Shown here one piece after another: positions 17,525 through 26,611 of a stretch of DNA of 64,000 nucleotides. The notes beneath the pieces were generated by a model that had not been told where the DNA came from, did not search any database, and saw only the letters and a list, made by a program, of their open reading frames with translations. The DNA is from Methanocella_A sp963792125. Lineage in GTDB: Archaea; Halobacteriota; Methanocellia; Methanocellales; Methanocellaceae. The stretch is taken from contig CAWBVA010000012.1 of the NCBI GenBank assembly GCA_963792125.1, positions 372,001 to 436,000 of the forward strand, given 5' to 3'. Each line of letters starts with the position of its first letter. Position 1 is the stretch's first letter. A program made the position numbers and the translations under genes.

Positions 17525-18679
17525 ATGGCGAGCGATCGTTACGCTTTGATCAGGCGCTTTGCGAAAAGTCATAAAGGAATATTTCTGTCGATCGTCATGC
17601 TGACGATAACCATCGCGGCGGTATACGCCGCCTGCGGGATAAAACCTTCGACGGCGATGGACGATAGCCCGGGAACTGGTGAAAGTAACATTGCTTACAT
17701 TACCGGCGCTAATCCGTGGGATACGTCGGTAAACGTTTCCAGACAGGTTTACACCATGAACAAGCCCGGCGTCGTCATCGTCGTGAATGCAAACGAGAGC
17801 AATTATCCTGTAGCGCTGGCAGCATCAGCGCTGACGCACCACCCGAGAAACGGTCCGGTCCTTTTTACTCCTTATGAAGAGCTGGCCGACTCAACCAATA
17901 GCGAGATTATCCGCCTGGACTCGCTGATGGGCGACATGCCGATGAAAATTCTTGCCGTTGGCGATCTGTCGAAGAACGTTATGGATCAGCTGGCCGCAAC
18001 AGGCCTTGCCGTCAAGCAGATCAGGGGTACAGACGCTTATGAGACGGCATACTTGATCGATGAGATGCTCGGCTTTCCCCGCACAATCCTGATCGCTTCT
18101 GCTTCGGACGGGGGCATTGCTTCGTGTGCGGCAGCCTGGGCAGCCCACGCGGGGACGCCGATCCTTCTCGTCAACGGCGAAGAAATCCCCGACGCGACAT
18201 ATCGGGCGATAAACAATACGTATGAGCCGGAAATATATATCATAGGCAATGAGAGTGCAATCCCGAGGTCGGTAGATAAAAGGCTTCGAACATTGAACGT
18301 TAAAAGCGTCGATCGCATTGGAGGAGAAACACCCGCAGAGGTATCGGTGAACCTTGCCCTGTACAGGAAAGGACTGTTCGGATGGGGCAAAATGTCGGAT
18401 TCCGCCAATTCGTTTGCCATAGTCCGCACGGGAAACTGGCAGGGCGCGATCAGCGCAGCCTTGCTCGGCCATCTCAACCGGCACATGCCGGTGTTGTTCA
18501 CCGATGAGAGCAGGCTGTCCCCTGCGGTATCGGAATACCTGGATTCGATAAACCAGCCGGATACGCCAGTACCGGACTATGCGATAATCATTGGAAACCC
18601 ATTGAGCCAGAGTACCGAAAAAATGCTCTCGGACATCATGCGCGGGAATAAAAATGCCATGATGGATCATGGCTCATAG
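17525..18679 (+). CDS. Exported protein with cell-wall-binding repeat 2-like domains
   Basis: After a signal anchor (GIFLSIVMLTITIAAVYAAC, residues about 19-38), the 384-residue protein shows repeats resembling the CWB2 fold: VVIVVNANESNYPVALAASAL, then TILIASASDGGIASCAAAWA and GTPILLVNG, with YIIGNESAIP and VDRIGGETPAEVSVNLA. CWB2 domains bind anionic polymers in Gram-positive walls. In a methanogen the ligand is unknown and a pseudomurein or S-layer role would be inference. ATG at 17525 was chosen because GAGGATT precedes it; the open frame begins at 17489. A cysteine at the end of the hydrophobic segment could be a lipidation site. It is monocistronic. Confidence 0.65.
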   Translation: MASDRYALIRRFAKSHKGIFLSIVMLTITIAAVYAACGIKPSTAMDDSPGTGESNIAYITGANPWDTSVNVSRQVYTMNKPGVVIVVNANESNYPVALAASALTHHPRNGPVLFTPYEELADSTNSEIIRLDSLMGDMPMKILAVGDLSKNVMDQLAATGLAVKQIRGTDAYETAYLIDEMLGFPRTILIASASDGGIASCAAAWAAHAGTPILLVNGEEIPDATYRAINNTYEPEIYIIGNESAIPRSVDKRLRTLNVKSVDRIGGETPAEVSVNLALYRKGLFGWGKMSDSANSFAIVRTGNWQGAISAALLGHLNRHMPVLFTDESRLSPAVSEYLDSINQPDTPVPDYAIIIGNPLSQSTEKMLSDIMRGNKNAMMDHGS

Positions 18680-18759
18680 TATTTTTTTATATTCGATAAA
18701 AGTCGACAAGTAAAGCAATTTCCAGACATCTTGAACAGATTTATTATCCATGAGCGAGT

Positions 18760-19827
18760 ATGGATGATACCATGCTGAAGGACGTCTACCAGCGGTCACT
18801 GGCCGGGCAGATTACAAAGGACGACGCGATGAGGCTGCTGGAAGGCAACCCGTTCGAGCTGTTCGATACCGCGGATGCGCTCAGAAAGGAGATCGTCGGC
18901 GACGCGGTGACCTTCGTGGCCAACAGGCTGGTAGACATCACCGACAGGTGCGTGATCGGCTGCGAGTTCTGCTCTTTCCGCAACAACATAGGGTACGAGA
19001 TGACCACGGAGGAAGTCCTGGAGAGCATCGGGGAAGCCAGGGCCATCGGGGCCACCGAAGTCTGCCTGATCTCGGGCGTCCTGCCGAAGATGAACGTCGA
19101 CTATTACTGTAACCTGTTCCGGGCCATCAAGGGCAAGTACGATATCATGATCCATGCGCTCTCGCCCATGGAAGTCTTTTACGCGGCAAAGGTCTCGAAG
19201 GTCACTACCTCCGAGGCGCTGCGGGCGTTCAAGGCAGCGGGCATGGACACAATGACCGGTGCCTCGGCCGAAATCCTGGTGGACTCGGTCAGGGCGAAGA
19301 TCTGCCCCAGAAAGGTTTCCACGGCAGACTGGGTACGCATTACGACGGAAGCCCACGAGCTTGGCATCCGGACCACGTCAACGATCATGCATGGCACGGT
19401 TGAGACGTGGGAGGACCGCATCGACCATATGATGCTGCTGCGTGACATCCAGCGGAAGACGCACGGCTTCACCGAGTTCATACCCCTCACGTTCATGCAC
19501 GAGAACAACCGGCTCACCGACATCTCGCAGGGTGCGAGCGGTATGGAAGACCTGATGGTACACGCTATAGCAAGGGTCATCTTCGGCCGGGACATCCCGA
19601 ACATCCAGGTATCATGGCCCAAGATGGGCGTGAAGCTGTCGCAGGTGGCGCTGAACTGCGGCGCCAACGACTTCGGCGGCACTATGATGGAAGATAAGAT
19701 CACCACGGCAGGCGGCTCCAGGTACGGCGAGTACATGTCCCGGGAGCAGATAGCGCATATCATCCGGGCTATAGGCCGTGTCCCCCGCGAGCGCAACACA
19801 CTCTACGAGTCCGTCTCCGGTAACTGA
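18760..19827 (+). CDS. cofH: FO synthase subunit 2 homologue, copy 2
   Basis: This 355-residue radical-SAM protein carries CVIGCEFC (CxxxCxxC), CSFRNNIGYEM, VCLISGVLPKMN, YDIMIHALSPMEV, GASAEILVDSVRAKICP and TTSTIMHGTVET. It is collinear with the cofH next to cofG and about equally long. Differences around the substrate region (LISGVLPKMNVDYY against IQGGLQDDMGLQGY) leave open a specialised role. ATG at 18760 or 18772 could start it; an AT-rich TATATA-like stretch near 18736-18748 lies about 20-25 bases before the first. purC follows 32-44 bases downstream, so the two probably share a transcript. Confidence 0.85.
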   Translation: MDDTMLKDVYQRSLAGQITKDDAMRLLEGNPFELFDTADALRKEIVGDAVTFVANRLVDITDRCVIGCEFCSFRNNIGYEMTTEEVLESIGEARAIGATEVCLISGVLPKMNVDYYCNLFRAIKGKYDIMIHALSPMEVFYAAKVSKVTTSEALRAFKAAGMDTMTGASAEILVDSVRAKICPRKVSTADWVRITTEAHELGIRTTSTIMHGTVETWEDRIDHMMLLRDIQRKTHGFTEFIPLTFMHENNRLTDISQGASGMEDLMVHAIARVIFGRDIPNIQVSWPKMGVKLSQVALNCGANDFGGTMMEDKITTAGGSRYGEYMSREQIAHIIRAIGRVPRERNTLYESVSGN

Positions 19828-19870
19828 TTTATATGAGCAGCGATAAGAGAGCAATCAGGTGGAATTGGCA

Positions 19871-20587
19871 ATGATCAAGGGCGAGCAGCTCTACAGCGGC
19901 AAGGCTAAAACGGTTTACGCGACGAACGACCCGAAACGCTACATCGTGAAGTTCCGGGACGACGTCACCGCCGGCGACGGGGCCAGGAAGGCCAACATGA
20001 AGGGCAAGGGCTACTACAACGCCCAGATATCGGCGAGGCTGTTCAAGCTGCTGGCCGACAACGGCATCAGCACCCACTTCATCAAGATGGTCTCGGAGGA
20101 CGAGATGCTGGTGCATGCCTGCGACATGATCAAGATCGAGGTCATACCCCGCAACCTGGCCGCCGGCTCTATCGTGCGGAAGTACGAGTTCAGGCAGGGC
20201 CAGCCCTTCGAGAAGCCCATCATCGTCATGGACTACAAGAACGACGCCGCCCACGACCCCATGCTGAACGACGACATCGCCATCGCGCTGGGCCTGGTCA
20301 CCGAAAAGGAGCTGCGCAAGATACGCAAGATATCGCTGCGCGTCAACGAGATCCTGCTGCAGTACCTGGGCGAGCGCGGCCTGGACCTGCCAGACTTCAA
20401 GCTGGAGTTCGGCAAGGTCGACAAGAAAATCGTCGTCGCGGACGAGATATCCCCGGACACGATGCGCATGTGGAAGAAGGGCACCATGGAAAGCCTCGAC
20501 AAGGACGTGTTCCGGCAGGACAAGGGCGACCTGATGACCACTTACCGTGAAGTGGCTAAGATCATCGTGCCGGAAATTTTCAAGTAA
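19871..20587 (+). CDS. purC: SAICAR synthetase
   Basis: PurC couples CAIR and aspartate with ATP to form SAICAR, two steps before the PurP reaction. The 238-residue protein has the N-terminal ATP loop LYSGKAKTVYATND, the GDGARK segment, VIPRNLAAGSIVRKY with the nucleotide-binding arginine region, and near the C-terminus KLEFGKVDKKIVVADEISPD, the conserved metal/substrate block. ATG at 19871 (MIKGEQLYSGKAK) fits the family; GTG at 19859 would add four residues. The AGGTGG at 19857-19862 serves as ribosome site for the ATG. It follows cofH copy 2 closely. Confidence 0.93.
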   Translation: MIKGEQLYSGKAKTVYATNDPKRYIVKFRDDVTAGDGARKANMKGKGYYNAQISARLFKLLADNGISTHFIKMVSEDEMLVHACDMIKIEVIPRNLAAGSIVRKYEFRQGQPFEKPIIVMDYKNDAAHDPMLNDDIAIALGLVTEKELRKIRKISLRVNEILLQYLGERGLDLPDFKLEFGKVDKKIVVADEISPDTMRMWKKGTMESLDKDVFRQDKGDLMTTYREVAKIIVPEIFK

Positions 20588-20894
20588 TAAGCACGGGGTA
20601 CGGCAGCGACACCGAACTCTACTGCACATTTATTGATGGCTCGGAATGTCAAAGACGCCAAGAAGGCATCTGACACGAAGGCCACAGAGGCCAGAGGTAC
20701 ACGAAGAACTGTTTAAAAAAGGGCCACGTGCAGCCTCTTCTTCAAAAACGTCGCATCTTTGTGGCCTTGTGGCCTTGCGTCGTGTGATGATCTCAGTGAC
20801 GCCATTTCACCAAACTCTCCTGGATGCCTCCGAAAACCAGAAGCCTTATATCCTTATCCGTCCTCATCAAATGGATAGACAGGAGGGCCATCAG
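20588..20894. repeat. Gap with long inverted repeat of the ACGCCAAGG/CACGAAGG type
   Basis: The 307-base gap holds no supported gene. Left-arm words (GACGCCAAGAAGGC, GACACGAAGGCCACAGAGGCC, near 20654-20695) are matched by right-arm words (TTTGTGGCCTTGTGGCC, TTGCGTCGTGTGATG, GTGACGCC, near 20757-20803). The two arms can fold into a long imperfect hairpin. Similar elements occur at four other gene junctions in the window. Confidence 0.6.
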
Positions 20895-21422
20895 GTGGAG
20901 CAGAAGTTCGCGATCGCGCTGAGGGCCGGCCTAACGTGGGGGGTTGTGCTTGCCGTCGCCGAGCTGGCGTTCGGCGTAGCGCTCTTTTTCCTGCGGCCGG
21001 CGATGAACGAGTTCATCAAGAGCGATTATATGGACTTCGGGGCATTGTTACCGCTGGCCACCTCATGGGTTGTCTTCCTTTTCCTGCTGCTGGCGGTCTA
21101 TTTCGGCTGCGGCATGATCACCGCTAAATGGCTCGCGCCACTGCCAATCCGGTCGAGAGAGATCGCTGCCGTCGGGGCCGTCGCAGGGGCGATCGCAGAA
21201 GTCGTGCGCAGCCTCATCTCCGTAGTGATCAGCTTCGTGCTCAGCCTGATATCGCCGCTGACATCGGTGAGCGCCTCCGACGCGCTCAACGTTGCGCTTG
21301 AAAATGCCGGGCTGCGGCTCGTCTGCGGACTGCCCGTATTCATCATCATCGCGGCTATCGTGGCGGGAGTCAGCGCATACCTGTTCTCGATCATCTTCTT
21401 CCGCGAGAACGCCCCGCAGTAA
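20895..21422 (+). CDS. Four-helix integral membrane protein of unknown function
   Basis: The 175-residue protein has four predicted spans: WGVVLAVAELAFGVALFFL, LLPLATSWVVFLFLLLAVYF, a long region from IAAVGAVAGAIAE to VISFVLSLISPL, and VCGLPVFIIIAAIVAGVSAYLF. The plan resembles small archaeal membrane proteins without assigned function. GTG at 20895 is preferred because AGGAGGG is at 20881-20887; ATG at 20871 would precede that site. The open frame from 20646 runs through repeat sequence and its first 75 residues are not credible. Confidence 0.6.
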   Translation: MEQKFAIALRAGLTWGVVLAVAELAFGVALFFLRPAMNEFIKSDYMDFGALLPLATSWVVFLFLLLAVYFGCGMITAKWLAPLPIRSREIAAVGAVAGAIAEVVRSLISVVISFVLSLISPLTSVSASDALNVALENAGLRLVCGLPVFIIIAAIVAGVSAYLFSIIFFRENAPQ

Positions 21423-21423
21423 G

Positions 21424-21506
21424 ACGCCAAGGTTCTAAGGAGAAGACGCCTAAGACGCCACTTTTATCTGTAAACCTTGGAGGCCTTTCTCTTAGAACCT
21501 TGGCGA
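21424..21506. terminator. Inverted repeat between convergent genes
   Basis: GCCAAGGTTCTAAGGAGA (from about 21426) pairs with TCTCTTAGAACCTTGGCG (to about 21505), with inner repeats GACGCCTAAGACGCC. It lies between the membrane protein gene and thg1, which converge, and could stop transcription from both sides. Confidence 0.6.
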
Positions 21507-21507
21507 C

Positions 21508-22231
21508 TTAGAGCACTGAGCCGAGAAACGCCTTGCCTTCGTCGGAGGCGAACACCGGCGGGTCCCAGTCCTCGACGATCTCCGTCCGGTCCACCAGCAC
21601 CACTTTCCCGGTCAGAGGATTCAGCCCTTCCTTCTCGTACGTCCGACGGTAAATGAAAACGCCTTTGCGCTGCCACCCGGGGGTCTCGTTCAGGTTCACG
21701 CCGCGCTGCCACATCATCTCGTGGATGTCCTCGAACTTCATGCCCTTCATCTTCGTTGCGGCCTCGCGTTCGCCCATGCCCTCGGAGACGAGCGTGTAGA
21801 AGCCGTATGACTGCATGTGGTTGCGCCATGTCTCGGACTGCCGGTTGATTAAATAATCCGTGATCTCCTCCCGGTGCACCGGTATTACCCTCGCGTCGAA
21901 GGCGAGCGGCGTCGGTTGCTTTCAGCGCGAGGGTCAGCGCGCTGGACAGGTAGGACGGTACGACGGAGTCCAGCTTTTCTATCCGGCCGTCGAAGGGCAT
22001 CTCGTTGAAAAGGACGCTGATCTCGTCGGAAAAGGTGAACGCCCATTCCGGGGCGAGGCCGCTGTCCGCAAGCAGGCTCCTGGCGGCGGCGACCATTCCG
22101 CGTGCGAAGGCTATGTCGTACGGCCGCTGGAAGCCGAGCCGTGCCAGCGACTCCTTGAAGTTGCGCCCGTCCATGCGCATGATCACGGGCGGCGCTGCCC
22201 TGATCCCGCTGAATACTTCCTTTCGCTTCAC
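21508..22231 (-). CDS. thg1: tRNA-His guanylyltransferase (Thg1 family; frameshifted)
   Basis: Thg1 adds or repairs the extra G at position -1 of tRNA-His by reverse (3'-5') polymerisation. The N-terminal half has VIMRMDGRNFKE with the first catalytic aspartate and WAFTFSDEISVLF with the second metal site. The C-terminal half has MHREEITDYLINRQSETWRN and TKMKGMKFEDIHEMMWQRGVN, as expected. One base at about 21905 must be corrected to join LALKATDAA to AFDARVIPVHREE; the corrected length of about 240 residues is normal. Some methanogen thg1 genes carry an in-frame UAG for pyrrolysine; none was seen in the joined frame. Confidence 0.85.
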
Positions 22232-22307
22232 GGCACCTGACCTCGTGAGAATTCTTAAAGCTTATTAACAGGGAATGTTATATTATCCTTTTTCCCGGCG
22301 AAGGACG

Positions 22308-23531
22308 ATGAGGATGACTGTAATACGGCTGCCAGCATTCGACAGGAGGGTGTGGATACTGTTTGCGGGCATGGCCCTCAACCAGTTCGGCATGTCGATT
22401 GTCATGCCGTTCGTCTCGATCTACCTGTTCGTCTACCAGGGCATGCCGGCCACGCTGGTGGGGTTCGCCATGTTCTTCTCCACCTTCGTGGGAGCGCTAT
22501 TCCAGTTCATCGGCGGGGAAGCCTGCGACCGCTTCGGGCGGAGGTCTGTCTTCGTCGCCGGCCTGGTGCTGCTGATCGTCAGCTTCCTGCTGCTTGGGTG
22601 GGCGGTGAGCATCAAGGCGCCATACCTGTACTACCTCGCGTTCCTGACGCTGACCCGCATCGCTGTCGGCCTGTTCAAGCCGTTGCCCAACATCATCGCC
22701 GCTGACATCGTGCCGCCGGGCCAGCGTATGGAGGCCTTCAGCATCCTGCGGATCGCCACGAACGTCGGCTTCGCGACAGGCCCGGTGGTCGGCGGGCTGA
22801 TGGCGCTGCTGTCTTATTCGTCCATGTTCTACCTGACAGCGGTCACCAGCACCTGCTACCTCATCCTCGTGCTGCTGTTCATTAACGACACCCGGACGTG
22901 TAAAAGGGAAGAGAGCCCCCAGCCGCCGGTCAGCACCATCGTGAACGACCGGCCATTCATGGTGTTCGCTTTACTGACATTCGCGGTGGCCATCGTCTAT
23001 TCCCAGATGTACTCGCCACTGTCCATGTACTCGGGCCTGGTGGGCCTGACCGAGCCCGAGGTCGGCCTGCTGTTCGCCATCAACGGGCTGATGGTGGTGC
23101 TGGCCCAGTACTTCGTGTCGCTGGTTACCGACCGCTACCGGATGACGATGTCCATGGGCTTCGGCACGCTGCTGTATGCCATCGGCTTCAGCCTGGCAGC
23201 CGTCTCGCACAATTTCTTCATGCTGGCGGCATGTATCTTCATCATCACGATGGGAGAACTATGCTACCAGCCGCCGCTGATCACCCTGACGGCAAACCTG
23301 TCATCCGGTAGCAGCCGGGGCAGATACCTCGGCTTTTCCGGGCTGATGGGCACCATGGGCTTTGCCATCGGGCCGCTGGCCGGGGGCTTCCTGCTGGACT
23401 TCTTCAAGGACAGCCCGTGGGTCGTCTGGGTTGTGGTCGGTCTCGCAGGCCTGGTCTGTGCCGCCGGATTCATTTACCTGCGGAAGCTGGTGCCCCCGGA
23501 GAAGAACACGGCCATGCTGGTCGAAACATAA
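22308..23531 (+). CDS. Major facilitator superfamily transporter
   Basis: The 407-residue protein has 12 hydrophobic spans in two halves. The loop between spans 2 and 3 carries the MFS signature GGEACDRFGRRSVF. Residues after span 6 (NDTRTCKREESPQPP) form the central cytoplasmic loop. It is probably a drug- or metabolite-type exporter; the substrate cannot be read from the sequence. ATG at 22308 or 22314 both follow AAGGA; the frame opens at 22275. It is divergent from thg1 and monocistronic. Confidence 0.85.
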   Translation: MRMTVIRLPAFDRRVWILFAGMALNQFGMSIVMPFVSIYLFVYQGMPATLVGFAMFFSTFVGALFQFIGGEACDRFGRRSVFVAGLVLLIVSFLLLGWAVSIKAPYLYYLAFLTLTRIAVGLFKPLPNIIAADIVPPGQRMEAFSILRIATNVGFATGPVVGGLMALLSYSSMFYLTAVTSTCYLILVLLFINDTRTCKREESPQPPVSTIVNDRPFMVFALLTFAVAIVYSQMYSPLSMYSGLVGLTEPEVGLLFAINGLMVVLAQYFVSLVTDRYRMTMSMGFGTLLYAIGFSLAAVSHNFFMLAACIFIITMGELCYQPPLITLTANLSSGSSRGRYLGFSGLMGTMGFAIGPLAGGFLLDFFKDSPWVVWVVVGLAGLVCAAGFIYLRKLVPPEKNTAMLVET

Positions 23532-23676
23532 ACGATTAGACATGGTCATGAGTATTACTTTTAAACACTGAGCCGGCATAGGTAGTGACACGAATCACTA
23601 ACACAATGGGGGCGATAGCAGAAAGGAGATACGAACGATAATTAAAAAACCGAACAAAAAGGGAGATGAAGGGTTT

Positions 23677-23970
23677 TTAGCGCCCTTCAGGGACCTCGTC
23701 CACGCTGGTGCCGGTGGTCCGGCCGGAGCTCCAGAGCTCGATGGGCTGGTGCTTTATGATCACGATGTCCTTGGCTGCGGTCACGATGCGGTAGGGTACC
23801 AGAATAGTCTTGGACTCGATTGTGAACAGGTCCTTGTTATAGTTGGACAGTGCCAGCATCGCTATCCTTCGCTCGGATGCGTCGATCTGGACGTCGGCCA
23901 CCTTTCCAGCGTAAACACCCTTGTCCGTATAGACGTTCAGGTCAAACAGAGACGTTATATCATCGATCAT
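23677..23970 (-). CDS. PRC-barrel domain protein
   Basis: The 97-residue protein is a single PRC-barrel: SLFDLNVYTDKGVYAGKVADVQID, then IAMLALSNYN, and ILVPYRIVTAAKDIVII. Stand-alone PRC-barrel proteins are common in methanogens and haloarchaea, where some act with cell-division or RNA-processing factors. The role of this one is not evident. It is divergent from the site-2 protease gene with a 90-base AT-rich promoter region between them. Confidence 0.8.
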   Translation of the reverse strand: MIDDITSLFDLNVYTDKGVYAGKVADVQIDASERRIAMLALSNYNKDLFTIESKTILVPYRIVTAAKDIVIIKHQPIELWSSGRTTGTSVDEVPEGR

Positions 23971-24063
23971 CAGGAATCCTCGATTATCAATTGCGCTACT
24001 TTCTTTTATTTTTTGTGCTATAGTGGCTATAGTGATATATACTTTGTTAAATAATTATCAGCT

Positions 24064-25197
24064 ATGAAGTCGTCGCTGAAGATCGGCAGTGTGCTCGGCA
24101 TACCTGTCCGGCTGCACATCACTTTTCTCCTCATTCTGCCCCTGATTGCCTACACTTTTGCAGTGGGGCCAACCAGTCCCGGCTATCCCTTCGGGCCGCT
24201 GGGCTTTTCTGCCCTCAGCGATAACACGCTCATGCAGTACGGCCTCGGCACACTGGCCGCCATTCTCCTGTTCGCCTGCGTGCTCGTGCACGAGGTCGCG
24301 CATTCTTACGTAGCAAAGAGTAACGGCATCAAGATCAGCGACATCACACTGTACCTGTTCGGCGGCGTATCGGCCATGGAGGAGGTCCCGCGGAACCCGT
24401 CTGTGGAGCTGTTAATGGCGATTGTAGGGCCGCTGACCAGCATCGTGATCGGCATCATCTTCGGCGTGCTCTGGTTTGCGCTGCCGCAGACGCTCTGGAA
24501 CAGCGACACCATCGGTCCGCTGGTATACCTGATGTTCTACCTGAACCTCGCGCTGGGCATCTTCAACATCATTCCCGCGTTCCCCATGGACGGCGGCCGA
24601 GTCCTGCGGGCGTTTCTCGCTATGCGCATGCCTTACATCGAGGCCACCCGCATCGCCGTGGGATTCGGCAAGCTGTTCGCGTATCTGATGGGCATCCTCG
24701 GCCTGCTGATGGGGTTAAACGGGATCTGGTTTATCATCATTGCCTTTTTCATATACATAGCGGCAGGCGAGGAAGAGCGGGCAACGATTACTTCGGTGGT
24801 GCTCGAGGGAGTGAAGGTCAGGGACATCATGACGAAGAATGTCGACACTGTGGACGCAGGCGCCAGCGTCGCCGACCTGATGAAGCTGATGTTCGATAAG
24901 AAGCACCTCGGGTACCCCGTGGTCGAGAACGGGCGCATGGTCGGCATCGTGTCTCTCAGCGACGCGGTCAAAGTGCCGGAGGACCGCCGGAGCGCCGTGC
25001 ACGTCAGGGACGTCATGACCAGAAACGTTATAACCCTGAAACCGGATGATGATGCATCCGAAGCGCTGCAGCGGATCTCCCGGTTCAAGATAGGGAGGCT
25101 CGTGGTCGTGGACGGCGAACGGATTGCCGGCATAATCTCACGCTCGGACCTCGTCCGGGACCTGGAGCTTTACGGCACCGTAAGGGGAAAAAAGTGA
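24064..25197 (+). CDS. Site-2-type membrane metalloprotease with two CBS domains
   Basis: This 377-residue M50 protease has HEVAH (HExxH) in span 2-3 and PMDGGRVLRAF supplying the third zinc ligand in a later span. A C-terminal tandem CBS pair follows (VRDIMTKNVDTVDAG..., VRDVMTRNVITLKPDD...), which in this family binds adenine nucleotides and may gate cleavage by energy state. It would cut membrane-anchored regulators within the bilayer. The target is unknown. The TraB-like gene begins 12 bases after its stop, so the two form an operon. Confidence 0.9.
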   Translation: MKSSLKIGSVLGIPVRLHITFLLILPLIAYTFAVGPTSPGYPFGPLGFSALSDNTLMQYGLGTLAAILLFACVLVHEVAHSYVAKSNGIKISDITLYLFGGVSAMEEVPRNPSVELLMAIVGPLTSIVIGIIFGVLWFALPQTLWNSDTIGPLVYLMFYLNLALGIFNIIPAFPMDGGRVLRAFLAMRMPYIEATRIAVGFGKLFAYLMGILGLLMGLNGIWFIIIAFFIYIAAGEEERATITSVVLEGVKVRDIMTKNVDTVDAGASVADLMKLMFDKKHLGYPVVENGRMVGIVSLSDAVKVPEDRRSAVHVRDVMTRNVITLKPDDDASEALQRISRFKIGRLVVVDGERIAGIISRSDLVRDLELYGTVRGKK

Positions 25198-25209
25198 ATT
25201 GTACCGGTA

Positions 25210-26559
25210 GTGTATACATTGACTGAAGATAATCACCCGCAGCAGGAAGCACAGGCCAGCGCCAGCACGTCCGTCAGCTTCAACGTCACCGTGGGCCCGC
25301 CCCTGTCGCCGGATCCGAAGGACAACATCATCCTCGTTGGCACTGCCCATGTGTCAGAGAAGAGCATCCGCGAAGTCGAGGAGGCCATCGACCGCTACCG
25401 GCCGGACGTCGTCGCTGTCGAGCTTGACGAGCGGCGCTACCAGGCGCTGCAGCAGCCCGAGTCCGAGAAGAAGGACATCCAGATCAAGGAGCTGCTGAAA
25501 GGCAATAACATGTTCGTGTTCATGCTCCAGTGGCTGCTCGCCTATGTCCAGCGCAAGGTCGGGGTGCAGGCGGGCGTCAAGCCCGGCGCGGAGATGATGG
25601 CCGCCATCGAGGCGGCAAAGCACCGTGGCATGGCCGTGGCGCTCATCGACCGGGACATCGGCATCACCCTGAACCGGGTGTGGGCTAAGATGTCGCTACG
25701 GGAAAAGTTCCGTATTTTTTCCTCTCTCGTGCTGGCCATGTTCGGCTTCGGCAAAGATGAGATTGACCTCGACGAGATCACCAAAGAAGACGTAGTCGAG
25801 AGCCTGCTGGAGGAACTGAAGGAATACGCGCCCTCAATGTCTACTGTGCTCGTGGAAGAGCGGAACGCATACCTCGCGCATAACCTGCTGGAGATAGGCA
25901 AGACCAGACGTGTGGTCGCCGCCATCGGTGCCGGCCACCGGGAAGGCATCAGGAAGTATCTCGAGCACCCGGAGACCATACCGCCCATGGCAAGCCTCAC
26001 AGAGGTACCAAAGAAGCGGAAGATCAACCTGGTGAAGATCTTCAGCGCGCTGATCGTGCTGTCGGTGGTCGTGGTTTTCGGGCTGCTGCTGCTGTCGGGC
26101 ATCCCGCTGACAGAGCTGTTGCTTGCCGTCCTCATCCTGTTCATAGCGCAGGGCGTGTTGTCGGCACTGCTCGTCGCCGCCATCGGAGGCCACTGGAAGT
26201 CGATCGGAACCGCGTTCGCACTGGCCTGGTACGGTTTCCTGAACCCGGTGCTCGCGATCGGATGGCTGGCAGGTGTCGTCGAGGCGACGCAGCGCCCGCC
26301 CACTATGAACGACCTGAACACGCTGCTGGGCAAGGACGATGACAGCCTGCTCGACACGGTCCGTGGCATGCTCAAGAACCGGCTGTTCAAGGCCATACTG
26401 GTCGCCGCCATGGCGAACATCGGCAGCATGATCGGCACGGTGGTCGGAGCCGCCATCCTGGTGTACTATTTCCACCTGACGGACCCGGTAACGCTGCTGC
26501 AGCACGGATTGTCGAACGGCTGGAACTCGGTATCGTCCTTCATCGGCTCGATGTTCTAA
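25210..26559 (+). CDS. TraB/PrgY-family membrane protein
   Basis: The 449-residue protein has the TraB N-terminal signature IILVGTAHVSEKSIREVEEA with the conserved GTAHVS, then PDVVAVELDERRYQ. A histidine-containing AAIGAGHREGIRKYL closes the domain near residue 245. Four or more spans follow (LVKIFSALIVLSVVVVFGLL through IGTVVGAAILVYYF). TraB/PrgY proteins of bacteria are thought to break down peptide pheromones, while archaeal members are uncharacterised. Start GTG at 25210; TTG at 25219 is an alternative. It is coupled to the site-2 protease upstream, which hints at a joint role in membrane proteolysis. Confidence 0.85.
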   Translation: MYTLTEDNHPQQEAQASASTSVSFNVTVGPPLSPDPKDNIILVGTAHVSEKSIREVEEAIDRYRPDVVAVELDERRYQALQQPESEKKDIQIKELLKGNNMFVFMLQWLLAYVQRKVGVQAGVKPGAEMMAAIEAAKHRGMAVALIDRDIGITLNRVWAKMSLREKFRIFSSLVLAMFGFGKDEIDLDEITKEDVVESLLEELKEYAPSMSTVLVEERNAYLAHNLLEIGKTRRVVAAIGAGHREGIRKYLEHPETIPPMASLTEVPKKRKINLVKIFSALIVLSVVVVFGLLLLSGIPLTELLLAVLILFIAQGVLSALLVAAIGGHWKSIGTAFALAWYGFLNPVLAIGWLAGVVEATQRPPTMNDLNTLLGKDDDSLLDTVRGMLKNRLFKAILVAAMANIGSMIGTVVGAAILVYYFHLTDPVTLLQHGLSNGWNSVSSFIGSMF

Positions 26560-26611
26560 GCCCGGGAGGACATAGTCATTCGTGTAATTTTTTGTATTCT
26601 TGCGTGGCAAT

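Noticed and set aside
18760..19827. Second cofH interpreted as a menaquinone-pathway MqnC/MqnE enzyme
   Set aside because: The sequence is collinear with the cofH beside cofG, including the VYQRSLAGQITKDDA start, and no futalosine-pathway gene is nearby.
20646..20870. N-terminal extension of the four-helix membrane protein
   Set aside because: The added 75 residues are Arg/Pro/Lys-rich and translate the inverted repeat. AGGAGGG directly before GTG 20895 marks the real start.
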